A stretch of DNA of 64,000 nt from Dimorphilus gyrociliatus. Its lineage: Eukaryota > Annelida > Polychaeta > Dinophilidae. The notes below the pieces were generated by a model. That model had not been told where the DNA came from. It saw only the letters and a program-made list of their open reading frames with translations, and did not search any database. Positions 47,267-58,453 of this stretch are shown here, piece by piece. The position numbers and the translations under genes were made by a program. The stretch spans positions 558,001 through 622,000 of the forward strand of contig CAJFCJ010000014.1 in NCBI GenBank assembly GCA_904063045.1, read 5' to 3'. The stretch's first letter is position 1; the number at the start of each line of letters is the position of its first letter.

Positions 47267-50200
47267 TTATGAGCAACAACAGCAACAACAGTTATTACAA
47301 CATCGTCTCAAATCATTTGCTTGTTGAATGCAACATATTATTTGAGCTGTTGCCCTCTCGTTCTCGGTTGAATCGTTGTCTTTATATCGAGGTTCTTCAA
47401 ACTTCTCTTCTCTGTCATGAGCTTTTATAGGAGTGAGTTGAATTAAGAATTTATTAGATAGCCTCCGGCCTTTGCTAGTATTTCTACTCGGGCTTCGTTT
47501 AACACACCACTCGTAGCAATTAGTACTTCCCGGAAGTTGACCCATTTCTCTCTCCTTATCAAAAAATACATTCTCTTGACCCACGGGCGTATTCAAGTGG
47601 CTAAAAAGTTTTTTCGGATTATCACTTTGCGGGACATTCCGTTTAATTTGGGTTTTACAGGGACAAATTTGTTGTTCCTTGGCTTGGGAGTCATTTCCTT
47701 TGTCCTCTTTCGTGGGAACACTAAAAGTATAAACAGTCGTATCGTAAATACCATTTGATTTATGACTTTTTGTAGGTAATGCTAATTTATCCTGTTTAAT
47801 TTCGTTTTTAATAATAAAACAGAAAGAAGAGGAAAAGTTCAGTTACGATTGATAAGAACAATTGACTGATTACCTGATATTCTTGATCGTTTCGATAAAA
47901 ACAATTGCATATCACTCGATCAGTGCAAGTTTGAAAGTCGAATGGTCTTTGATAATGTCCACTATTGTTGTTGCTATTATTTATAGTAAAATTCCCAAAA
48001 CCGTATTTGGGTCCGTTAGAACAAGTGCACGGAGTAGAGTAACAAGCTGTACATTGAACTAGACAGGGTAAAACTACGAAATTAGGATGTTTATTATTAG
48101 CTATTTCCTCTTGAACATTTGTTGAATTATTCGCAACAATTTTTCCCATTTTTATAGCACTTTCAATATTCATTAAAGATTCTTTAGTTTTCTTACTAAC
48201 AGGTGGCGCTGACTGACCGATTTCATTAATTTGAGTTAATTTTTTTACTAAATCCAGTTCGGCAAATTTTCTCACCATTTCCATATCACCAAGTTTCTTA
48301 AGAGTATCGCTGTGCTGATCAATCTTTTTAGCTGTTTCAATCTCGAATAAGCCTAATCGTTTTATTTCTTCAATTTCTCTGTTTTATACAAAGAGGATAG
48401 AACTTTTTTTGTTTTAAAAGATCAAGTTGAAAAGAACTTACTCTCTTATTTTTTGCATATTATCACTTTCCATAAACACATTTTGAGCTGTTTTTTTGCA
48501 TTCGCATACCGTCCGAGATGGGCAACTTTTTAGCAGCCCTTTCATTCTACCATCTTCTATGCAATAACTTTGGCATGCTGCGTCATTTCTTTGAGTGTCA
48601 GTCTGAGTGCAACAGGCTTTAGTTAATGGCCGACAAATTAGAGTATTCGATAAATTATAGTTCTCTTGCTGCTGAGAACATTGATTAGCAGTATTAGCAG
48701 TATTAGCTTGAACTGGTCGTTTTGGGAATACATTCTCAGCGGTAGGGTTAACATTATTCTTTGAAGGCAGAGGGTAACAACAACTATGATCATTCCCCTG
48801 ATACTGATTGATATAAGATGATTTTTTATTTGTTCTTAACCCAGTACTTAATATTGGAACAGCTCCCATGCGTTTATTGTGCGAATTTCTGCAATTTAAG
48901 AATGATTTATTCTGCGTTTGAAATTTATAGCATGTAGGTTCAGTTTGCTTTGGTGTATTAGAAGTGGGATAACAGAAGTATTCTTCAACTTCATCGTCTG
49001 CTTGAACATTCTTAAAAAGATAGAATAGACTTAATTTTATTGAAATCTATGATTTAAAAATATAATCAAACAAATAAACAAAACAGCTCTTACTAAATAT
49101 CTTCTATCGGCTGATGGTCGAATTTTACGAATTTTACCTTTTACAGGTATACCAAGATCTAAAGTAGAAAAACGATTAAGTCCACTTAAAAAATATCGAG
49201 GTAAATCAAAAAAGAGTTTTCATTGCACAATGGTCTGCTTTTAAGCAATTTTTACTTTGCGATTTCCTTCGTCTTTTATTACTGTTGTTATCGTTACGAT
49301 TTCTACTTGTTGGGAGACGACAATCGCATATTTCTAGGCCGAAAGGGAAATGAATGGTTTGAGGTTTAATTTTTTTATCTAACGGCGGTGGGGGTGGTTG
49401 ACACGGGTGAAACGGATAGCAAGTGCGAATTGGCTTTAATTGCTTGTAACAGTGGATTTCTTCTAAATCCTCTAACGGATTATTTGCACCTAAAGCTCGA
49501 TTCGAAAGCCTTGAATAAATGGTGGGATTAACTATTTCCTGCATAGGAACTGCGCAAGATAATTTAGAATCATCTTCAATTATCTTTCTACGAATTTGAA
49601 ACGGGTGTTGAAAAATTTCGGGCGCTCCTCTTTCCAACTTCAAGTAACCTATAATAGAAATAAACAGTTACCTCGAGATTACGAACGTTGTTAACTTTTA
49701 TATAAAGTGTGCACAATTATCAAATAAAGAGTGTATATTAAGAATCTCTAGGTAATGCTTATTTCTATTTGACAAAATGTTAATATTTACCTTTTGAACG
49801 ACGTGTTGCACTTTTCTTTTTCTCTTTTTTCTTTACAACTTATAAGAAAAGCACTCTGTAAATTTTATATCGATAAAATATATCTTTTCTACTAACCAGG
49901 CTGCTGCTCTTCCTCCTCCTCTTCTTCTTCTTCTTCCTCTTCTATATCTTCTAAGTCGTCATCTCCGTCGTCTTCTTCGTCTTCTTCCTCCTCTTCCTCC
50001 TCTTCAGTTTCCATTACGTTTGCAACAATTACCGATGGAACTCTTAAATGATGTTCTCTTTTACTCGACTTGTTATCGTAATAGCCATTGGAAAGTTTTC
50101 TAGAAGATTTTCTCAAATGTTGGGCAGTAGAATTTCGCCTCTTTGAAACTTTAGCGGAAAGACGATCGGAGGGTTCTTCAGATACGTCTTCCTTTGCTTT

Positions 50201-50761
50201 CGAAGATCTCCTTGAACTTTTCTTTACTTTACGATTTTCTAAGAATTCTGTATTGTCTTTTTTTCTACTTTTTGAACCATTGAGCTTTTCTTTGTCTTTT
50301 TTTGATTTACTTTTCTTTTTTTCGCTTTTCTCTACTTTCTTATTGCTATTTTTGCCTTTTTTATCCTCTTTATCCAGCCTTTTTCTTTTATCTGTACTTT
50401 TTCTAACTTCTTCAACATCCTCTTCACCCGAATCGTCATCATCTAGCTGATCTAAACTAGAAGCGAATGAAATATTCTCGTCGTCGTCGTCAACATCGTC
50501 TTCGTCACTTTCGGGTGTTTCTACTCGTTTTGCACTTTTTTTCTTAACTTCCGCTTTAGGTCGCTTATATTTAAAATAATCGTAACCGTATTTATATTTA
50601 GTGTTATTTTCATTCCAATTCCTAGCGGAAGTATCCAACTGATTGCTAGATTTTTTCTTAACATCAGCATAACTATCGTAAAGTTCATTTAAATCGGCAT
50701 CACCAAACACTTTATCAACGTACTCATTTAATTTTTTCTTAAAGATGGTCAATTTCCCCAT
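47267..50761 (-). CDS. Unrecognised multi-exon protein, acidic/basic N-half and Cys-rich C-half
   Basis: Exon 1 (50761 to about 49897) starts MGKLTIFKKKLNEYVDKVFG and encodes alternating Lys-rich and Asp/Glu-rich low-complexity sequence, ending in a long Glu run. It joins in phase to a Lys-rich exon (VVKKKEKKKSATRRSK), then exon 49664-49220 (YLKLERGAPEIFQHPFQIRRK, with CYPFHPCQPPPPPLDKK), then exons containing KGKIRKIRPSADRRYL, ADDEVEEYFCYP, CCYPLPSKNN and CCTQTD. A helical stretch follows (MQKIREEIEEIKRLGLFEIETAKKI, then DMEMVRKFAELDLVKKLTQI), then Cys-x-Cys pairs (ICPCK, CNCFYRND, PCTCSNG). The extreme C-terminus is RRCCNNCCCCCCS. All joins keep phase except one uncertain join near 49200. 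I recognise no family. It could be a scaffold or structural protein; the terminal Cys cluster could be lipidated or metal-binding. Confidence 0.6.
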
Positions 50762-51794
50762 AGTTTTTTTTTTTGCCTTAAGGACTAAAGATCTACCGAT
50801 TATGTGTTAATCGATTTGTCTCTTCATTTTATTGCTATAAAGTTATATGGAATATTCTTATAGAATAGGTTTTTAATGTTTTCTTAAAGAATATTATTAT
50901 TATATTATTTTTTTGAATTTTCATGTAATGTCATAGATTATAAATACGAAAAAGGAAACTTTTGTTACCATTGTAATATTTTTTTTTTACGCAATTCGTC
51001 CCATGGCTATCGGGTTTCGCCAAAGCAAAATAGCTTAATTAGTAAAGCTTATCAACTAGAACCTTGTCTGCTATTATCCTATAAAAAGTTTCGAATTTCG
51101 AAGATAGAACGTTTAGAAGAGAACACAGAATATTCTACTAGGGGCAAAACTGGTAAAAGTGAAATAGTTTTTGCTAAGTCATTTATAAAATAAGCCTATG
51201 ATTAGGGGAACGTATCCTTAAGGGCTCTCTCTATTTTACTTGTTTCATCGTCCAATTCCTGCAAACATTTATAATAATTTTAGCTTTTATTACCTTATCG
51301 AGAAGAATTCGAATACGCTTAATTCATTAATAATTCTCATAAATAATCGTAAACACCCTCATTTAATCTGAAGTACAATTTAAACTAATCGCCCGTGAAA
51401 CTTTGAGGACAACATATTAAAAAAACCCGCCTTACAAAGGCAAATAATTAATCATAGTCAGAGATTTACGATATTCTAAGTTAGGGAATAGCTAGGTTTT
51501 TCGCTTATAGAAAATCGAAATATATAATCTATTATATTATTGTATATAAATATAAAATGCATTTCATTTTTGAAGTGTAAAGAGAAGGATGGAGAAACAT
51601 TTGAAAAAATTCGCCATTTTGTTTTTCTTCATTGATGTTTTTTTTATTGTTTAAAAGTTTTATTCTATAAAAAAGAGGTATATGAAATAATTAATAAAAT
51701 TATTTAAGATAAAAAAAGGAATATATATATAGAAAAAATAAAAGACAAATTGGAATGATTGATGACTCTTTTGTTGTCTTTTTCACTTGTTCGT
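50762..51794. other. Region between two minus-strand genes, with a possible orphan exon
   Basis: Mostly AT-rich sequence. The only protein-like piece is at about 51204-51259 on the minus strand: an acceptor TTTGCAG followed by codons for ELDDETSKIERALKDTFP and a stop. It could be an alternative last exon of the CCDC177-like gene upstream. Confidence 0.4.
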
Positions 51795-54700
51795 CTAGAT
51801 GAAACATAGTTCTGTAAATGATCTAGATGACATGTCGATTCGTGCGTCCAATTCAGCTCTTGAAGCCTTATCAGCGAAATCATTGACAGTATACTTTTTC
51901 TTAATTTCTTCTCTTTCCTGTTTCGATTGTAGGGCCAAGTTCCTTGACTAAAAGCAAAAGATTATTACAATGGTAAATGGTATGATGAAAAGATATCTTT
52001 TAGCCTACTTTGGTTACCGCTTCCTCCTTTTCTTTAGCTATTAATCGACTTCGAGAGTCTTTTTGTTCGATATATTTTTTAATACTGTTCAATCGTTCGC
52101 CTTCATTTTTATCAATTCTGTCGATCAATTATAAGAATGAAATAGACTCCTTAGAAAGGAAAAGTTCAAAAAGAATGAAAGACTAACTTCTTTTTATTAT
52201 CAGTTAGTAGCCTCTCCCTCCTCAGCCTATCTCTTTGAGCCCGCAACATTTTTTCCTCAGAATTTCGTTCAGCCTTCAACTTGGCTTCTTGAGCTTGCTG
52301 CATGAAGGAATTTGTATGTAAAAAAAAAAAAAAACCCTTTAAATATTCTATTAACAATCAAAGGATTCCCTTAACAAACCTTTTCTTTTAGTAGCAATTC
52401 GTTCTTTCTTAATATTTCCATTTCTCTTTTTTCCTTTTGCTGTTTTTCCTTATTTCGATACATTCTAATGTCCAAGTCTTGCCTGACGGGAAGAAAGATA
52501 CGTGTGAAGAATGAACAATTTACAAAGTCATAGAAAATGATAGAGACAGAGAGACGGAGGGAGCGAGAGAAATTATTTCTTTAATTAGAACAAAAAGACG
52601 TACTTGCTCTTTTTGAGTTCGTTAACTTTTTGCTGATGAAGAGTGCTTCTCTTCTCTTCAGCAATTTTTAATTTCTTATTTAACTTATTCTCTAGATCTT
52701 CTTTCGTATCCCTGTAAAGAACGTAATAGCTGAATAACGGCTAATAAATATCATGTTACTAAGTAAATAAAAAAAAGGTCTATTTGAATGTAGTACCAAA
52801 TGAAAGAGCATCTTTAATTCAATGCAAATATGTTTAGGGATTATTATATAGACAAGTTGATCTAAAGTAAATAAACAGATTCGGTATTTCTTAGACCTGC
52901 CCAACCTGTTTTGTGCCTTTTTTTTTAAGTTAAAAAATACAAGCTCCCTTTTTTATCTGAACTGTTAGAAGACGGTGTTCTCTTTCATTTTTTCAGTTAG
53001 AAAGAACTTTTAATCCTTTGAAAACAAGGTTTTTGACTATTGGCGTTCAAGCGTGTTGTAGGGTGTAGCTCATATGCTTTCTATACATTCTACTAACGAT
53101 TTCTTCTTCTTCATAATAGCTTAACAAAAACTCCGCTTCTAAATTCTAATTGGAGTAATAAAAACGTAAGAAATATAACCAACAAGTAGGTTTTTTTGAT
53201 TTCTTTCCTATTGTCCTCTTAGCAATACGATTTCCGCTTTGGGGCGTTATAATAAAACTATTAATAGTCCAAACATGGTATGGACCAACAATATTAACAA
53301 TAGAGAAATTATTTTAATAATAATTATTATAACAATAATTATAATAATAAACAATCGGAATAGAACAAATTCAGGTTATACAGGAAATAATAGAAAGTGG
53401 ATAGTTGCCGCACGATTAGCTACTTTTGAAAATCTATACTTACTTTTGTTTACAGTGCAAATCCTCATTACGATCTTCAAACAGTCGTTGGCTTTGTTGA
53501 GCGCGTTGCTTTCGTTGCTGAAAAAATTTTGTATAAATAAAATACAATATGGTTATAAAATATTGTCAGCAATAAGTCTTTAATTGAGTAATTCAATTGA
53601 AATAGTTTCTATTACCTCACTAATTTGCAGTTCTCTTTGCTCCTTTAACGATTGTGCCCTTTTCAAACTAATCTCTCGTTTCTTAATAGCCGCTTCCATA
53701 CTCTCTTTCTCCTGCTGTTCAAGTTCTCCCTTTCTGTGCTCTTGCAATTTTTTACGGTCTTCGCTTAATTTTCTTTGTCTATCCATTTTTGATTCCTAAA
53801 TGAAGAGAATTCGTTTGAAACAAGAGATTATAATTCTAAGCTAATTATAAAATCATACGTAAAGGTTTCTCTCTTCTTTTATAAAATTATACTTACCCTA
53901 ATGCTAGCTTGTCTTCTTAGAGTCGACTCTACACGATACTCTTTTTCAACAACTGCAGCAAATTTCTCTCGTCGTTCTTCTTCCTCCATTCTCTTCCTGG
54001 CTTCTTCTACTTTGGCCTAAGTTAGTTGTTCGATCGGTTAAATCTACCGGAAATGCGGGTAATATTTGTTAAGTTATATTATTACCGCTCGGGCTTCCCT
54101 CAATAGGTGAAATTCTGAATTGCTACGACTTCGTAGGCTTTCCGTCGATACTCTAGTTTCGGCTTCCTTTTCTCTCTGGATCCTCGCTCGTTCCCGTTTT
54201 TTATTATCAACAGCTTCGCCTTCTCGTCTGGCTTTCATTATTTCTATTATTTTTCTGTCCTAATAATAGAGAATATATTTAGTGTTAAAAGAGCTGATAG
54301 GACTGTTATAATTCTTCTGTCAATTAACTCACATTAGCACTTTTGGCACTTAGTTGAGGTTTATAAGTCATTGACACGGAACGCTGAGGGCAAAAGAAAA
54401 TAAAAGTTTTTTTGGAATACAAAGAATAAGTCTTTTCTTGCTTTTTTTTCTCTCTTTTAAAAAAGTTATTCTACCTGAATTACTCTTGGCGCCGCATCGA
54501 CGCTTCGTCTCCCCTTTTTGCCGGAAGTAGAATTTTCTTTGGTTACATGTCCGGCTGAGGTAAGATCGGTCGTACTTTGACTCCGACTAGACGGGGAATT
54601 AGAAACTAAACGTCTACGGGTTGAATTTTCAACTTCCTCTATCTGCCTTGGTGAATTTTTCGCCTTGGAAAGTCTTTCCTGCTTTCGTCTAGTGAAGATA

Positions 54701-57700
54701 AAACTATAATTAATGTCAAAAGGAATAAAGCAGTTAAAAAAACGAAGGATACAAAGGTATATGTAAATTAAACAATTCAATACTTCTAAATCCAATAATA
54801 ACAAACCAGGGCATGCACAAACAGGCCTATAAGGCTCATTGAATAAACGTATCAATCACAATGCATTCTTTTGAGCGGCGAAAGAACACCTGTCATGGAT
54901 TGAATGCAATGACAACTCCCGTTTCATACTCCCTCCAACGATCAACTTTTATACGTTACAATATTTTGTCGACAGATCAGTCCTTATGACGTTTAATTTT
55001 TACCGTTGACTTTTTAGGCCTAATTTACACAACTGTTAGAGAGAAAATAGACCTGTCTCTTCTTCCTGACATACTAACAGGCAGAGTTAAAGGGCTTTTT
55101 GAATTAAACATTCTAATATTTTCAGGTCGGTAGCAGCTATTCTTTACGCCTTTTAAGTTTATGGAAAAGTTTTGTCGGCTTGCACGTTTTGTGATAACCG
55201 ATTCAAGAATGTTTCGCTCGTACCAATCCATTAGCTTTTGCCGCCAGTTTAGGCCTTTTAAAGGCATTAATTCTTGATTCGTGGGCAATTTTTCGCCCTT
55301 TTCACAAGTTGCATTACTAATCTTTTTTTTAGCTCGGTACTTGACTCTACGCTTTCCTCCTTGTTGCTCTTGACCCAGCATTGGAATCTTCTTTCTGGGT
55401 AATAGCCCTGGTAAGCCCTTTAAAATGGGCGTCTTCTTTCTCCATATTGGTATTTCTTTTGTATCAACCGAATCGATGCAAATACGATTTAATTTCAATA
55501 CGGGACGGTTCCTAGTAATATCCAAGTCCTGTAGGAATCGCCTCATTTGAGGATTTGCCTCATTTAGAGAGAATAATGAGAAATTACCGCTATCCTTCTC
55601 ATCCATATTAATAATGCTGCACAACTGCAGTAAAGCTACATTTACATCTCGAAAAAAATGCCGGTAATTAAAGGTTAAAAGCAACTACAAATATGAAATA
55701 TAGATGATAGTTTAGTTCGGTTTGTCGTAACTTCTCAACAGGTATACACGTAGCGCATTACAGGTAAAGCAAATTTCAGTTTTTCTTTTCAGTGTTAATT
55801 ATATATATTAGATATGGTTAGGGTGGGTAGGAGGGAGTGGGGGGTGGAGGAAAAAGAGCGTTAGCGAAATGGAAGCAACACTTAGACGGCACCATACTGA
55901 GCTCTTAATACCTACATTCCAATATTTTTGCCGGAGGCCAAAACCATTTATACAATGGTGATAAAAAAAAGCTCATAGACAACAGTCTGCAAAGGATCAG
56001 CAACAAAAATAATTAAAGGGGGTCCTAACTGTCATATCGACCCTTTTTTATAGCCTTTAAGGACAATCAACCTTGATATAACATTTTCTACTCGACTCTT
56101 GACAATTCTTTTTCTAGGTTATAATTACCCGTGAGATAATCCAACAAAATCTCGTTTGAAGACTACCGCGAAATATTCGTAATATACAAGAAAAACAGAC
56201 GTAAATTATTCACATATGACAAGTCAAATAAACCGATAACAATGGTTGTAATAAATTAAACAGTCACTTGGTTCATAATCTCGTCGTACTCAAGTTGGTG
56301 ACAATATACACAAACTATTGAAATTGAATCAAAATTTATCATCACGCTTCGATTGATCATGACAAAAGGAGGAAAAAGACTTTTTTTCATAAATAATCAT
56401 ATATTCCTCTTTGATTAACTTACCGGCATAAGGAGCAATGTATTTGCGATTGATTTATCCAGTATTCATCATTAACTTCATTATCACAATCACATATAGC
56501 CGAATCGGCATCATCTGGTGATTTTGGTCTTTGTATTTCCAGTTGCGCATGAATTTCCTCTTGGGTAGGAGGAATACTATTATAACTATCCTCCTGATCC
56601 GATCTATGATGAGCACTAAGCTTTTGAAATTTTTCCTTTAGTCTCTTAAAACTGAAAGAATGTTTTTTTTCTTCTGCATTCTCGTGTTTACTCTCATTAA
56701 GATCTTCGTTTCTTATTTTTCTTATTCCCGGATTATACTCAATTTGAGCGTTCGTCAATCTTGAATGTGAATTACGCCAACTTTTCTGCGCGGGAGAAGT
56801 TGAAGCGGTCGCCATTCTACGGCCAGCTACTTATACAATAGCTAAACTTAGACTTAGGTGATTTTAACGCCAGCTGGCGTTAGTGTTTCTTTTCCAAAAG
56901 CGCTAACGATTCAAGCGCTTTGAACGGGGGGGAAATTATTAAGAAAAGAGTGGGGCGAGTATCTCAGCCTTCCCATAGCGTATCGGATTCGTATTTCTCA
57001 CGTATAAAACACGTAAAACAAGTTCTACATTTCACTACCGAATATTAGATTTATAACTTAAAAATATGGATCAATAGGCATACCTTTTCAAGAAGTCTGG
57101 TATTACGTTAGAGCAAGAACGGACAAATTTTCGAAAATCTGACATATTCTCCCACGCAGGAAAAAAGGGTGGAGTGAAAACTTTTCAAAAAATTCTAGGC
57201 CTATCATCACATCGGCATTGTTAGTATCCGACAAAGGACCAGGATAATTCTTTTCTTGTGCCAGAGTACGCAAGAGCTTGTTAAACCATTAAATATACAA
57301 ATTGCTAAGTTTTTCGTAGGAAGGCTCTCTACTATTTATAGATATGTTTTTGATAAACAAGAAATTGAACCAATAATCGCAAAGAGAAATAATAAAACTA
57401 CTATTCAAATCAAGTCGATAATCCCCATTTCAACCTAATTTAAGCTTCAAATATGTTCAATTTACAGACTTTACAGGTGTCACTAGCTTACGAAAAAAAA
57501 GGCACACCCTTACAATAAGAAACGAACCTTTCAACAGAGTGCATTCCTAATTTTCCTTTTGATGTTTTTCCACCAACCTTTCCATTCTTTAAGGGGTTCC
57601 TTCTCTTAACAGAATTGCTGTTCTCTTTGACCTTTATGCTAGTTGAATCATAAGCTTTTGATAACTTTTCTCTCTTTTCAATTTCCCTATTATGATCTTG

Positions 57701-58453
57701 CAAAGCTCTGTTCAATTGTTGTCTAAAGTATACTTTCCAATAATAATAAATTAAGTAAACCTTTCATTAACTTCTTCTGCCGAAATCCTTTTATGGCCGT
57801 ATGAAGTTACCCATGCAGTTCTCTTTCTTTGTAGACTACCAGTATCGAGAATTTCATCTAATAAAGGTTTTTAATTTGCTTTCATTAAAGATAGTGATGG
57901 ATGTGAACGTCTCTTAGAGATCTTTGAACTTTGTTTACCTATTTCGTTGTTATCGATATTTGAAGAATTTCCCGAGTCGCTAGACGGAATCGTAATTGTT
58001 TGAATTCCATCGTTCAGATAATTCTCTTCGACAATTCTTTGTCTTTCTTCTAGACATAGCCGCAGTTTACCTGTAGTAAATATGAATTAATTAAAATTCG
58101 CGTTACTAGTCAAACTGCGAAAAGCATACTTATCCTTTCTTTCTCGTGTTCATCGTACAAGTCGAATATTGTACACGTGGGTATGCCTTTCGGCAACAAT
58201 TCCTCTTGAAAATCCCGCAGAGGCTTCCTCAAAAGTTCAACGGGCTTAAAGTTAAGCCTGGCGCAAGCTTCCAGCGATCTGGGGCTTGTTAGAACATATT
58301 TACTTTCTTCGAACTTTGGATCTTCGAAGTTCAGCAGACTTATGTTCAGTTTTTCTGGTTGACGATTTCCTAAAATTCGGTTACGAATTTAAAGAACTCA
58401 ACGAAGACATAACATAAAGTCAAAAAAACTCTTGATAATATTTTACCTTCCAT
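51795..58453 (-). CDS. CCDC177: Coiled-coil protein homologous to CCDC177
   Basis: Human CCDC177 is a coiled-coil protein of unknown role. Start MEG (58453) is followed in exon 2 by LLNFEDPKFEESKYVLTSPRSLEACARLNFKPVELLRKPL, which matches the human N-terminal block YVLTSPRSLEACAR-KPVELL. Further exons encode IPTCTIFDLYDEHEKER, KLRLCLEERQRIVEENY, DEILDTGSLQRKRTAWVTS and a Lys-rich exon ending GMHSVER at 57528. A 2.84-kb intron (57527-54689) joins in phase to RKQERLSKAKNSPRQ. Then come RSVSMTYKPQLSAKSAN, DRKIIEIMKARREGEA (human has DRKIAALMLARHQEE), and about eight exons of continuous Arg/Glu/Lys coiled coil. The end is YTVNDFADKASRAELDARIDMSSRSFTELCFI, TAG at 51795-51797. The coiled coil could bind microtubules or other filaments, but that is speculation. 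Confidence 0.75.
55025..55602 (-). CDS. Unrecognised basic protein nested in the CCDC177-like intron
   Basis: A 192-codon ORF from ATG 55602, lying wholly inside the 2.84-kb intron and on the same strand. It begins MDEKDSGNFSLFSLNEANPQ and is rich in Arg/Lys (e.g. GLLPRKKIPMLGQEQQGGKR, YRAKKKISNATCEKGEK), with WRQKLMDWYERNILESVITK in the middle and a C-terminus SMSGRRDRSIFSLTVV. An acceptor-like TTTGTAG precedes an in-frame extension at about 55684. I recognise no family. Its length and mixed composition make chance unlikely, so it is probably an independent nested gene or a cassette exon of the host gene ending in its own stop. Confidence 0.55.
55685..56419. other. Intronic spacer between the two nested ORFs
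   Basis: No exon can be supported here. A purine/G-rich patch lies at 55818-55860 (GGGTGGG...GTGGGGGGTGGAGG on the plus strand), which could form a G-quadruplex. Otherwise AT-rich. Confidence 0.4.
56420..56815 (-). CDS. Unrecognised hydrophilic protein nested in the CCDC177-like intron
   Basis: A 131-codon ORF from ATG 56815: MATASTSPAQKSWRNSHSRL, then a charged segment (NESKHENAEEKKHSFSFKRL), PPTQEEIHAQLEIQRPKSPDD, and an ending with clustered Cys (AICDCDNE, IHCSLCR). The stop codon TAA overlaps a perfect-looking donor (CGGTAAGT), so the real protein may continue into a further exon that I could not identify. It has its own upstream region with an 18-bp palindrome 50 bases before the ATG. 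No family recognised. Confidence 0.5.
   Translation of the reverse strand: MATASTSPAQKSWRNSHSRLTNAQIEYNPGIRKIRNEDLNESKHENAEEKKHSFSFKRLKEKFQKLSAHHRSDQEDSYNSIPPTQEEIHAQLEIQRPKSPDDADSAICDCDNEVNDEYWINQSQIHCSLCR
56865..56882. promoter_or_regulatory. 18-bp perfect palindrome containing an E-box
   Basis: TAACGCCAGCTGGCGTTA equals its own reverse complement, with the E-box CAGCTG (56871-56876) at its centre. It sits 50 bases upstream of the ATG of the nested ORF at 56815. The position suggests a binding site for a dimeric (e.g. bHLH) factor at that promoter; this is inference. Confidence 0.45.

Noticed and set aside
50088-50450. Plus-strand open frame rich in Leu/Phe/Ser
   Set aside because: Antisense shadow of the Lys/Glu-rich exon of the minus-strand gene at 47267-50761.
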